Shown here: positions 1 to 8,120 of the stretch, in pieces
Numbering within the stretch: position 1 is the first letter of the stretch
How the letters are laid out: every line of letters starts with the position of its first letter
Origin: Desulfoprunum benzoelyticum
Lineage (GTDB): Bacteria > Desulfobacterota > Desulfobulbia > Desulfobulbales > Desulfocapsaceae
Length of the DNA stretch: 64,000 nucleotides
Direction of reading: 5' to 3'
Assembly (NCBI RefSeq): GCF_014201505.1
Contig: NZ_JACHEO010000008.1
Span: 62,001 to 126,000 of the forward strand
Position numbers and translations under genes: made by a program
Notes under the pieces: model-generated
What the model saw: the letters and a program-made list of their open reading frames with translations, nothing else
What the model was told of the DNA's origin: nothing
The model's database searches: none

Positions 1-307
1 TCCGCACCCCCAGCGCCGAGGCCCCGAGCAGGTCGGACTGCAGGGCGATGCGGTTGCGGTCGCGCACCACCATCTGCAGCAGGGGCTCGATCCCCATCTC
101 CTTGAGCAGTACGCAGCCGGCGACCGAGCTCATCCGCACCACCGAGGTCTGGTTGTCGGTGACGTTGCAGGCGTCGACGTTGCCCTTGACATAGGCCGCC
201 TTCTTCCGCACGATCTCCGGATCGGCGCCGCGGGGCGGACCGCATTCGGCCGTCACGGCGAAATGGCCGGCGGCGAGGACCTTTTCCAGATTGCTTCCCG
301 CTTTCAT
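1..307 (-). CDS. metF: Methylenetetrahydrofolate reductase MetF, N-terminal part (cut by window edge)
   Basis: The visible 102 codons encode the N-terminus of a MetF-type TIM barrel, the FAD subunit that interconverts methylene- and methyl-tetrahydrofolate. Typical segments are VTAECGPPRGADPEIV, where the glutamate matches the conserved MetF Glu, then NVTDNQTSVVRMS and RDRNRIALQSDLLGASALG. The ATG at 305-307 shares one base with the TGA of metV (TGATG), so the two are translationally coupled and very probably form one complex. The gene runs off the left end, so its length and C-terminus cannot be judged. A second, more divergent paralogue opens the same operon at 8121-9008. Confidence 0.9.
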   Translation of the reverse strand, partial: MKAGSNLEKVLAAGHFAVTAECGPPRGADPEIVRKKAAYVKGNVDACNVTDNQTSVVRMSSVAGCVLLKEMGIEPLLQMVVRDRNRIALQSDLLGASALGVR

Positions 308-972
308 CAGATCATATCCTCCCTGACAATGCGGCGAGGGCCGCCATCTCTTGAGGTGTTCCATCCCTTGTAGGGTTTCAGCTTGGTGTAGTTATCCATC
401 TGGTCGAGGGCCTTGAGCCGGTCGATGATCAGCTGCCAGCCGCAGGGGGTATCCTTGCCGACCTCGCAGTGCCCCTGTACCGAACCACCGCAGGGGCCGT
501 GGAACAGCGATTTGGCACAGCGGGTGACCGGACAGATGCCGCCGGTCAGGTGCAGCACGCAGTCGCCGCAGCCCTGGCAACGCTCGGCCCATTCGCCCTG
601 GCGCTCGGTGACGCCGAGAAAGCCGGTGTTGATCCCCGGCAGCAATGGGGTGGTGGTGTACTTCTCGGCCAGGAACTGGATGCCGGCGCCGCAGGCAATC
701 GACAGCACGGCCTGGTAGTCATGGACGTAGGAGCGCATCTGCTCGATATACTCGGGATCGCACTGCCGTTCGAGACAGACCTCCTTGATCGTTATCTTCT
801 TCCCCGCGGTCTCCCGCGCCAGGCGCAGGGTCGAGGACAGCACCTGAACCTCCTTCTCCCCTCCCACCCGGCACACCGTCACACAGCCATAGCAGCCGGC
901 AACGACAATCCGGTCATAGGGATCGACCATCTCCAGAATCTCCTCGATGGGTTTCGGCGTTCCTGTGATCAT
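307..972 (-). CDS. metV: MetV, zinc/Fe-S partner subunit of methylene-THF reductase
   Basis: The 221-residue product matches the MetV / MTHFR C-terminal family, the small partner of MetF in Wood-Ljungdahl organisms. It is cysteine-rich: CYGCVTVC near residue 27, CLERQC near 66, then CQGCGDC, GGICPVTRCAKS and HGPCGGS in the C-terminal half. The start is well supported: AGGAGG lies a few bases before the ATG at 972. It sits between mvhD (20-bp gap) and metF (1-base overlap). The family role is to bind MetF and relay electrons from the Hdr/Mvh module. That role in this organism is inferred from gene order. Confidence 0.9.
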   Translation of the reverse strand: MITGTPKPIEEILEMVDPYDRIVVAGCYGCVTVCRVGGEKEVQVLSSTLRLARETAGKKITIKEVCLERQCDPEYIEQMRSYVHDYQAVLSIACGAGIQFLAEKYTTTPLLPGINTGFLGVTERQGEWAERCQGCGDCVLHLTGGICPVTRCAKSLFHGPCGGSVQGHCEVGKDTPCGWQLIIDRLKALDQMDNYTKLKPYKGWNTSRDGGPRRIVREDMI

Positions 973-992
973 TGTACTCCTCCTGAGGCCGG

Positions 993-1424
993 TCAGGCCG
1001 CGTTCTTCCGGGCGACATTGATGGAACTGGGGCCCAGTTCCCTGATCTGCCCGACGAATTCATTGACATAAGCGGCGAATTTCGCCCCCTCGCCGGCACT
1101 GAGATTGAACATCCGGATCCGGTCGCCGCCGATGCGGATGCTCTCGAGAATCCCGGCCACCCGGGCCACCCGGGCCCGGGCCCGGATATTGCCGGAGAGA
1201 TAGTGGCAATCCCCCTCCAGGCAGCCGATGACCATCACCCCGTCGGCGCCGTTCTCGAAGGCCTCGAGCAGCAACGTCTCCTCGATCCTCCCGGTGCACG
1301 GCAGCATCACGATGCTGGTCGACGCCGGGTACCGCCTTCTTTCCGAACCTGCCAGGTCCGCGGCGGTGTACGCTCAATGACGACAGGCAAAGATGATGAC
1401 GTTGGCGGTGAACTCATCCATCAT
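993..1424 (-). CDS. mvhD: Selenocysteine-containing MvhD-type hydrogenase/Hdr iron-sulfur subunit (in-frame TGA read as Sec)
   Basis: Read through one TGA (1374-1376), this is a full-length 143-residue MvhD/FrhD-family protein, the small [2Fe-2S] subunit that passes electrons to HdrA. The region around the TGA reads FACRHUAYTAADLAG and aligns with the family pattern C-x-x-C-x-Y-x-x-A-D-x-A-G, with U17 at the second cysteine. Downstream the frame stays open and typical (MLPCTGRIEE, VIGCLEGDCHYLSGN). GGAGG precedes the ATG at 1424, inside the 3' end of hdrA. A bacterial-type SECIS hairpin can be drawn just after the TGA. A naive gene call would start at the GTG at 1310 and lose the N-terminal third. 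Sec rather than a nonsense mutation is an inference, but a strong one. Confidence 0.88.
1331..1376 (-). promoter_or_regulatory. Putative bacterial SECIS element of mvhD
   Basis: On the minus strand, directly after the TGA (1376-1374), a hairpin forms. Its lower stem pairs ACCGCC (1367-1362) with GGCGGT (1336-1331). Its upper stem pairs GACCT (1358-1354) with AGGTT (1350-1346) around a three-base loop GGC. The apical loop starts about 20 bases after the TGA and begins with G, as in bacterial SECIS elements that recruit SelB. The pairing was found by eye and no folding energy was computed. Confidence 0.7.
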
Positions 1425-4400
1425 GCGACTCCTCCACGGTTATGGCTTCCGGCATTGCCTGGGCATAGGACCGGATCTTGGCCTTGAGATTGACATCCTG
1501 GTAGCGGCCGAGCGTGATCGCCTTGGCCGGGCATTCGGCGACACAGATGCCGCAGCCCTGACACAGGGCCGGGTTGATCTCGGCGGTATGCTCGGCGTTG
1601 ATGAACGGTACGCCGTAGGGGCAGGCCCGGACGCAGGTCAGGCAGACGGCACAGTGGGTCGGATCGACCCGCGAGACGACGCCGGACAGCCGCAGGTTCT
1701 TCTTCGACAGCAGGATCGCGGCCCGGGCCACCGCCGCCTGGGCCTGGGCGATGGTCTCCGACACGTCCTTCGGGGCGTGCACCGTTCCGGCCATGAACAG
1801 CCCTTCGCTCGGCAGATCGACCGGCCGCAGCTTGGCATGGGCCTCGATGAAGAATCCGTTGCCGTTGCGCGGCACCCGCAGCATCGAGGCCAATTCCTCG
1901 GTATCGCGCGGCTTCATGCCGGTGGAGAGCACCAGTAGATCCGGGGCCAGCGAGACCTTGCGACCGATCGACGGATCGCGGATTTCGATCCGAATCCCCC
2001 GCTCCGCCACCTCGATCTCCGGCGGGTTGTCGTGCGGGTCGAAGCGAATGAAATTGATCCCCAGCCGCCGCGCCTTCTGATACTGGAGTTCACCGAGACC
2101 ATAGGTGCGCATGTCGCGGTAGAGGATGTCGATGCGCGCCGCCGGGTTGATCTCCTTCAGGTGCAGGGCGTTCTTGACCGCCTGGTTGCAGCAGACCCGC
2201 GAGCAGTACGGCAGGTGATCGGCAGCGCCGCCACCCGTTGCCGACGTATCGCAGGGCGTGCCGGTATCGGGCTCGCTGTAGGTGGCCGGCACCACGGTGG
2301 CCCGGGAACCGGCGCACTGCAGCATCACCACATGGCCGGGGACCGAGCGCCGTTCCCCGAGCAGGCGGGCCTCGAAATCGGTCTGGGTCATGACATGGTC
2401 GGCGGTGCCGAGACCATGGAGATCCGGCCGCGCCTCCTCGGCCCCGGTGGCGACGATGATCGCCCCGTGGGCGACCGTGCGCAACGCCCCGGTGGGGGTC
2501 ATGATATCGGTCGAAAAGGCACCGACGAAACCGGAGTGTTCGACGACCTCGGAATTGAGAAAGACCCGGATCCGATCGTTGTTCTCGACCTGTTCCTGCA
2601 GTTCGAGGAGATAGCGCGAGAAATCCTGTCCGTCCCAGGACCGGCCGAGATGGACGACCTGGCCGCCGAGGGCCGGCTGCCGCTCGACCAGGTAAACACT
2701 GAAACCCTGTCGGGCAGCCTCGACCGCCGCGGTCATCCCCGCCACTCCGCCGCCGATGACCAGCAGGCTGGGATTGACATCGAACTCCAATTCGGCCAGA
2801 GGCTCGGCCTGGGTGGCGTTGGCAACTGCCATCCGCACCAGCCGCCGGGACTTCTCGGTGGCCAGCTGCGGGTCGTGCGGGTGCACCCAGCTGCACTGGT
2901 CGCGGATATTGGCCATGTCAAAGAAATACTTGTTGATCCCGGCCTGGCGCAGGGTCGACATGAACAGCGGTTCATGGGTGCTCGGCGAGCAGGCGGCAAC
3001 GACCAGCCGGTTGAGCCGATGCTCGCTGATGATGGCGCGGATCGATTCCTGCGAATCCTGGGAACAGGTATAGAGCGGATGGCCGGCATAGACGACGCCG
3101 GGCAGGGTCCTGGCATATTCGGCCACGGCGGCGACATCGACGACCGAGGCGATGTTGGTGCCGCAGTGGCAGACGAAGACCCCGATCCGCAGTTCCTCGC
3201 CCGCCTCCGGCACCCGTTCTGCCGGCAGGGCCTCGACCGTCACCTCGGTCCCGCGCGCGAGCGCCAGGCCGGCCGAGGCCGCCTGGGCCGCACCCGAAGC
3301 CTCGATGACCGTTTCGGGAATATCCTTCGGCCCGTTGATCACGCCGCCGACGTAGATCCCGGGGCGCGACGAGGCCAGCGGAGTAAAGGCCTGCGAGACT
3401 GCAAAACCGTAGCGGTCGAGCTCGATGCCGAGCATCGTCGCCAGATCCCTGGTCCTGGCGGCGATCTGCACCCCGACCGACAGCACCACCATGTCGAAGT
3501 TCTCTGTCACTCGCCATCCGGAGTCGTCGACGTAGCGCAATTCGAGATCGCCGGTCTGGGGGTCTTCGAAGACCCGGCTGACCATGGCCCGGACGAAGCG
3601 GATGTTCCGCTCCTTGGCCCGTTCGACATAGGCGTCGAAGTTCTTGCCGAAGGAGCGCATGTCGATATAGAAGATCGTCGGTTCGATGGCGCTGTCGTGC
3701 TCGCGGGCGATGTAGGCCTCCTTGGTGGCGTACATGCAGCAGACCGAGGAACAGTAGTCGCGGTCGCAGCTGTGGTCGCGGGAACCGACGCACTGGATCC
3801 AGGCGATCTTTTTCGGGTGTTTGCCGTCCCCGGGGCGCTGCACCGTCCCCGAGGTCGGCCCGGAGGCCGACAGCAGGCGTTCGAACTCGATGCTGGTGAC
3901 GACGTTTTTATAGAGGCCGTAACCGAATTCGCCGCGCCGCTTGGCATCGAAGACCTCGAAGCCGGGGGCGAAGACGATCGAGCCGACCCGGACCTCGCGC
4001 TCACTGCCCTTGAGGCCGTAATCGATGGCCCCCGGGCCGCAGACCGACTGGCAGATGCCGCAGGACCCGGTATTGAGGTGGACGCAACTGACCTCGTCGA
4101 TCACCGGCACCCGCGGTACCGCCTGGGGATAAAGGATATTGACGGGATGGCGCAGGTTCAGCCCCTCGTTGAAGGTGTTGTAGAGCGGCTGCGGCGTCTT
4201 GTTGGTGACCTGATCGATCGCCAGAAAGGAGACCGGACAGACCGAGACGCAGGCGCCGCAGACCTGGCAGGTATCGAGGCTGGCCTCTATACCCTCCGTC
4301 ACCATCTTCAGGGCCCCGATCCGCATGACCTTCTTGCAGGTCATGGCGCAGAGGCCGCAGCGGATGCAGTTGCGCTCGTCGCGTCCGGCCATTTCCTTCT

Positions 4401-5148
4401 TCAGCGCCGCGGAACGGGCGACGATGGCGGCGCCGAGGCTCTTGTCGATCTCCGGCGCCTCCGCGATCGTGACCGCCGAGAACTTCTCCGGGCAGGCGGT
4501 AAAGCAGGCGCCGCAACCGGTGCATTTGTCGGCGATAACGCTGGCGACACCGCCCTTCTCCCAGCTGATTGCCCCGTGCAGGCAGGCCCGGAAACAGTTG
4601 CCGCATTTGCTGCATTTGTCGGCGGCGACCTCAAAGGTCCAGGGGTGGAGGCGCTGCGGCAGCGGCGCTCCCGGCCCGCGGATAATCCGTTTTTCCCGCC
4701 CCCCCTTTTTCTTCTCCCCTTCCACCGGCTCCTGGGGAAAATACGAGATCTGGGTCACCGGGCAGGCCAGCTCACAGGCGCCGCAGCCGGTGCATTTGCT
4801 GATATCGACATAGCGGGCATGACTGCTGACGGTGGCGGTGAAATTACCGGCCTCGCCGGTCAGTCCGGTGACTTCACTCCAGGTCAGCAGCTCGATGTTG
4901 AGATGGCGGCCGACCTCGACCAGTTTCGGCGAGACGATGCACATCGAACAGTCGTTGGTCGGAAAGGTCTTGTCCAGCTGGGCCATCTTGCCGCCGATCG
5001 CCGGCGAGTTCTCCACGAGGTAGACCTTGAAGCCGGCATTGGCGAGATCGAGGGCCGACTGCATGCCGCTGATACCGCCGCCGATAACCATCACGGACCC
5101 CGACAGGGGCGACGTGGTCTGGGGTTGCTGCGAATGTTCGCTGTTCAT
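1414..5148 (-). CDS. hdrA: HdrA-like FAD/iron-sulfur electron-bifurcating subunit, double-length form
   Basis: The product has 1244 residues, about twice an archaeal HdrA. It carries two FAD modules: VIGGGISG near residues 21-28 and VIGGGVAG near 790. Several ferredoxin-like clusters follow the first one (CTGCGACELACP near 119, CSKCGNCFRAC, CTGCGACFTACP, CIRCGLC, CQVCGACVSVCP). A further pair lies at the C-terminus (CAVCLTCVRACP, CQGCGICVAECP, about 1165-1210). The segment that usually opens HdrA (VFVCHCGTNIA) appears mid-protein. The start at 5148 overlaps the hdrB stop as ATGA; the open frame runs further upstream but there it is hdrB antiframe. The inferred role is flavin-based splitting of electrons between MvhD, HdrBC and MetFV. 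Confidence 0.92.
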   Translation of the reverse strand: MNSEHSQQPQTTSPLSGSVMVIGGGISGMQSALDLANAGFKVYLVENSPAIGGKMAQLDKTFPTNDCSMCIVSPKLVEVGRHLNIELLTWSEVTGLTGEAGNFTATVSSHARYVDISKCTGCGACELACPVTQISYFPQEPVEGEKKKGGREKRIIRGPGAPLPQRLHPWTFEVAADKCSKCGNCFRACLHGAISWEKGGVASVIADKCTGCGACFTACPEKFSAVTIAEAPEIDKSLGAAIVARSAALKKEMAGRDERNCIRCGLCAMTCKKVMRIGALKMVTEGIEASLDTCQVCGACVSVCPVSFLAIDQVTNKTPQPLYNTFNEGLNLRHPVNILYPQAVPRVPVIDEVSCVHLNTGSCGICQSVCGPGAIDYGLKGSEREVRVGSIVFAPGFEVFDAKRRGEFGYGLYKNVVTSIEFERLLSASGPTSGTVQRPGDGKHPKKIAWIQCVGSRDHSCDRDYCSSVCCMYATKEAYIAREHDSAIEPTIFYIDMRSFGKNFDAYVERAKERNIRFVRAMVSRVFEDPQTGDLELRYVDDSGWRVTENFDMVVLSVGVQIAARTRDLATMLGIELDRYGFAVSQAFTPLASSRPGIYVGGVINGPKDIPETVIEASGAAQAASAGLALARGTEVTVEALPAERVPEAGEELRIGVFVCHCGTNIASVVDVAAVAEYARTLPGVVYAGHPLYTCSQDSQESIRAIISEHRLNRLVVAACSPSTHEPLFMSTLRQAGINKYFFDMANIRDQCSWVHPHDPQLATEKSRRLVRMAVANATQAEPLAELEFDVNPSLLVIGGGVAGMTAAVEAARQGFSVYLVERQPALGGQVVHLGRSWDGQDFSRYLLELQEQVENNDRIRVFLNSEVVEHSGFVGAFSTDIMTPTGALRTVAHGAIIVATGAEEARPDLHGLGTADHVMTQTDFEARLLGERRSVPGHVVMLQCAGSRATVVPATYSEPDTGTPCDTSATGGGAADHLPYCSRVCCNQAVKNALHLKEINPAARIDILYRDMRTYGLGELQYQKARRLGINFIRFDPHDNPPEIEVAERGIRIEIRDPSIGRKVSLAPDLLVLSTGMKPRDTEELASMLRVPRNGNGFFIEAHAKLRPVDLPSEGLFMAGTVHAPKDVSETIAQAQAAVARAAILLSKKNLRLSGVVSRVDPTHCAVCLTCVRACPYGVPFINAEHTAEINPALCQGCGICVAECPAKAITLGRYQDVNLKAKIRSYAQAMPEAITVEESHDG

Positions 5149-6011
5149 CGTGGGCCCTCCCCGGCGGGTGCGGCCTGGCTGAAGAAACGGTTGAGGAGCG
5201 CCGGATCGATCAGATGGGCTTTCTGCTGGGCAGCCGGATAGCTGCCGGATATGGCCGCCACCACGAGCTCGGTGGCGAAAAAGACCGGCAGCCCAGGTTC
5301 CGTCTGGCCCAGATCGAGCTGCCGGCTCTCGACGTTGGCCTGGCACATCGGGCAGTCGGTGACGATTGCCTTCGCCCCCGCCCGGCGTGCCGCCCGGACG
5401 ATATCGCCGACCAGCCGGACGGCGATGTCCGGCCGGGTCAGGGTCAGGCTGCCGGAGCAGCACTCGGTGCGGTGCGACCAGGAGACCGGTTCGGCGCCGA
5501 CCGCCCCGACGATCCGCTCGAGGGTGGTGGGCGTTTCCCAATCCGCCGCTCCGGTGACCCGGGGATTGCGGAGCGAGAGGCAGCCGTAATAGCAGGCCAG
5601 CGTCAGGTCCTGCAGCGGCGCGGACACCTTCTCCCGGATGCGGGCCAGGATATCGTCTCGAGCCAGCAGGGAGCTGATGTGAACAATCGCCGGCGGCGAG
5701 GAATAGTCCTTGACGTCCCAGTATCCGGGATCGGCCCGCAGCGCCTGATCGGCGGCCTTGAGCCGCTGGAAGCAGGCGGCGCAGGGCACCAGGATATCGA
5801 GCCCGACCTGCTGCGCCAGCATGAGGTTGCGGATCGGCAGGCGCATGCCGATCTCGTGATCGGTCATATGGGCCGACGAGGCGCCGCAGCAGTTCCAGTC
5901 CGGGATCTCGACCAGCCAGATCCCCATATCCCGGCAGAGTTGCCGCACCGAGTGGTCGTAATCCCGCGCCGATCCTTCAAGAGAACATCCGGGGTAGTAT
6001 GCAAGTTTCAT
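5145..6011 (-). CDS. hdrB: HdrB-like subunit with two CCG domains
   Basis: The 288-residue protein begins MKLAYYPGCSL, the standard HdrB opening, and has two cysteine-rich CCG-type domains: WNCCGASSAH with a later CAACF, then TECCSGSL with CPMCQ. In the heterodisulfide reductase family these bind the noncubane [4Fe-4S] clusters of the active site. The second domain has CCSG in place of the usual CCGG, a mild variation. It overlaps hdrC (6008-6011) and hdrA (5145-5148) by four bases each, so all three are coupled. In a bacterium without methanogenic coenzymes the physiological thiol or electron acceptor is unknown. Confidence 0.92.
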   Translation of the reverse strand: MKLAYYPGCSLEGSARDYDHSVRQLCRDMGIWLVEIPDWNCCGASSAHMTDHEIGMRLPIRNLMLAQQVGLDILVPCAACFQRLKAADQALRADPGYWDVKDYSSPPAIVHISSLLARDDILARIREKVSAPLQDLTLACYYGCLSLRNPRVTGAADWETPTTLERIVGAVGAEPVSWSHRTECCSGSLTLTRPDIAVRLVGDIVRAARRAGAKAIVTDCPMCQANVESRQLDLGQTEPGLPVFFATELVVAAISGSYPAAQQKAHLIDPALLNRFFSQAAPAGEGPR

Positions 6012-6571
6012 CGGTCATACTCCTTTCCCTTGCCGGAGAAGATCTGCCGCACCTCGGCCTTACCCTTGATCCCCTGCGGCACCAGTTTGAGTTTGCCCTT
6101 GGTAAACATCTGCAGGCCGAGTTTCATGTCGCCGACGAGATCGCCCGAGCGCAGCTTGTAACCGGCGAGCATGCCGATCTCGTAGGTCCGCCCCCAATGT
6201 TTGACCGAGTCGAGAAAGGAGCGGTGCAGCATCGGCACCCGCGGCTCGGCCGGAGTGATCCTCTTCTTCAGGGCCAGCGACCGGAGCACATCCATCAGGC
6301 CGGCGATCTCGATCTCGTTGGGGCAGCGGGTGGCGCAGGTCTCGCAGGCGGCGCAGAGCCAGATGGTCTTGCTCTGCAGCAGGATATCCTCGGCGCCGTA
6401 GGAGGCCAGACGCACGACCTCCATGACCTGAAGGTCGAAAAAATCACCGATCGGGCATCCGGACGAGCAGCGTCCGCACTGGAAACAGGCATGGACATCG
6501 ATTCCCATCACCTGAAGCTTCTGAAGAAATTTCTGGTTGCCTGTTTCCGTTGGGATCAATTCACTGTTCAT
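6008..6571 (-). CDS. hdrC: HdrC-like ferredoxin subunit
   Basis: The 187-residue product carries two [4Fe-4S] motifs, CFQCGRCSSGCP near residue 29 and CAACETCATRCP near 73, in the helical ferredoxin fold of HdrC, which links HdrA to HdrB. The ATG at 6571 overlaps the end of the upstream histidine kinase gene by 11 bases and its stop overlaps hdrB by four, so expression is coupled on both sides. Length and motif spacing match the family. Confidence 0.92.
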   Translation of the reverse strand: MNSELIPTETGNQKFLQKLQVMGIDVHACFQCGRCSSGCPIGDFFDLQVMEVVRLASYGAEDILLQSKTIWLCAACETCATRCPNEIEIAGLMDVLRSLALKKRITPAEPRVPMLHRSFLDSVKHWGRTYEIGMLAGYKLRSGDLVGDMKLGLQMFTKGKLKLVPQGIKGKAEVRQIFSGKGKEYDR

Positions 6572-8108
6572 GATTTCCTCCAGAGAGGTTTTCCATTACC
6601 GCCGGGAACCTGAGAGAGAAGACGGCGCCACCTCCAGGTTGCGAGGTGACCCTGATAATCCCCTTGTGTTCCTTGACGATCGCATACGACACCGACAGGC
6701 CGAGGCCCGTACCCTCGCCCGGTTCCTTGGTGGTGTAGAAGGGATCGAAGATCTTCTCGAACTGGTCCTCCTGTATCCCCGGCCCGGTATCACTGACGAC
6801 GATCTCGACGATGTCCCGGCTGGCCCGGGTCCGGCTGAAGATCCTGATGGTCCCCTGACCGGCCATGGCCTGGGCGGCATTGACGACGATATTCATCACG
6901 ACCTGGTTGAGTCGGATCGAATTGCCGAAGATCGGCAGCAGCTCGTCCTCGAGATCGAGCTGCATTTCTATGTTCTGGAACAGCGGCTGATTCTTCAGGA
7001 CCCCGATGGTCTTGCGGACGATGTCGTTGAGATCGACGAGGGCCATGTCATAGGTGGTCTGGTGCGAGAACTCCAGCAGGTCGGCGACGATGACCTTGCA
7101 GCGCTCGGCCTCGTGGATGATGACGTCGAGATCCTCACCGCTGGGATGCCCATCGCCCAGCGCCTCCTTGACCAGGTTGGCGTAGAGCATGATCCCCGAC
7201 ATCGGGTTGTTGATCTCGTGGGCGACGCCGGCGGCCAGGCGGCCAAGGCCGGCCATCTTTTCCGACTGCATCAGCATGTTGTGGGTCTGCTCGAGGTCCT
7301 CCTCGATCTTCTGCATCGCCCGCAGGTCGGTGAAGATGCCGAAGGTGGCGATCTCCTGTCCCCGGTCGTAGATGATGCCGCCGGAGAACCGGACCGGGAT
7401 CATCTGCTCGTCCCGGTTCTTGACCATCAGCTCGTGGTGCAGCAGTCTGCCCTTGCCGCCGTAATCGTCGCTGCGCATCCGCTTGATGAGCTCGTAGGCG
7501 ACCCCCTCGTTGTAAAGGCCGGTGACATGGAGACTGCCGAACGCCTCTTCTTCGGAATAGCCGAGCAACGCCTGCGCCCCCTGGTTGAACAGGATCAGCC
7601 GGCCCTTCATATCGGCGGCAATGATGCCGTCGACCGAAGAATCGATCAGGTTATGGAAGAAGGTGTTGCGCCGCCGCAGTTCCGCCTCCAGTTTTTTCCG
7701 CGCCGTGATATCGATCAGGTAGAGGAGGTAGTAATCCGGCCGGGACGGGGGATAGACGAGGACGACATCGATGTCGGTATGCTGTCCGTCCTCCCCTTTG
7801 ATTTCGATCTCGTGCCGGAACCGCGACATCTTCTGGCCGGCCGGAGAGTTGAGGAAATCGGCGATCAGCCGGAACAGGCCGGCATTTTCGGCATCGAGGA
7901 CCTCGGCGATGGAGGCGGCGACAATTTCGTTGCAGGAAATGGAAAGAAAATGACAGGCCGCCGGATTGGCATAGATGATCTGGTGCTGCAGGTTGACCAC
8001 CATCACGCCGTTCGGGGTCTCCTCCAGGATCTGATAGAGGTAGAGGTTCGACCCGAGGTCCCTGGTTATCTCCGCCAGGGCCTTTTCCGCCTGAGATTGA
8101 CCGCCCAT
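6561..8108 (-). CDS. PAS-domain sensor histidine kinase inside the met/hdr operon
   Basis: The 515-residue protein has no clear membrane segment. PAS-like domains fill about residues 20-260 (for example GVMVVNLQHQIIYANPAAC and SVDGIIAADMKGRLILFNQG). A dimerisation and phosphoacceptor region follows, GRLAAGVAHEINNPMSG near residue 295. The catalytic ATPase domain has an N-box (NQVVMNIVVNAAQAM), G1 (DTGPGI) and G2 (GEGTGLGLS). It ends inside the start of hdrC. No response regulator lies next to it, so its partner is unknown. A cytoplasmic PAS kinase built into a redox-enzyme operon suggests sensing of redox or energy state, which is inference. Confidence 0.9.
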   Translation of the reverse strand: MGGQSQAEKALAEITRDLGSNLYLYQILEETPNGVMVVNLQHQIIYANPAACHFLSISCNEIVAASIAEVLDAENAGLFRLIADFLNSPAGQKMSRFRHEIEIKGEDGQHTDIDVVLVYPPSRPDYYLLYLIDITARKKLEAELRRRNTFFHNLIDSSVDGIIAADMKGRLILFNQGAQALLGYSEEEAFGSLHVTGLYNEGVAYELIKRMRSDDYGGKGRLLHHELMVKNRDEQMIPVRFSGGIIYDRGQEIATFGIFTDLRAMQKIEEDLEQTHNMLMQSEKMAGLGRLAAGVAHEINNPMSGIMLYANLVKEALGDGHPSGEDLDVIIHEAERCKVIVADLLEFSHQTTYDMALVDLNDIVRKTIGVLKNQPLFQNIEMQLDLEDELLPIFGNSIRLNQVVMNIVVNAAQAMAGQGTIRIFSRTRASRDIVEIVVSDTGPGIQEDQFEKIFDPFYTTKEPGEGTGLGLSVSYAIVKEHKGIIRVTSQPGGGAVFSLRFPAVMENLSGGNHEQ

Positions 8109-8120
8109 ACCCTGTCCCCT

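Noticed and set aside
1310-1376. Nonsense-mutated mvhD pseudogene
   Set aside because: The frame is otherwise intact, the stop is TGA at a conserved Cys, and a SECIS-like hairpin follows; selenocysteine is the better reading.
2032-5241. A 1069-codon plus-strand open frame opposite hdrA
   Set aside because: It is antisense to a gene with clear HdrA motifs and coupled neighbours; long antiframes are common in GC-rich genes and this one shows no family signature.
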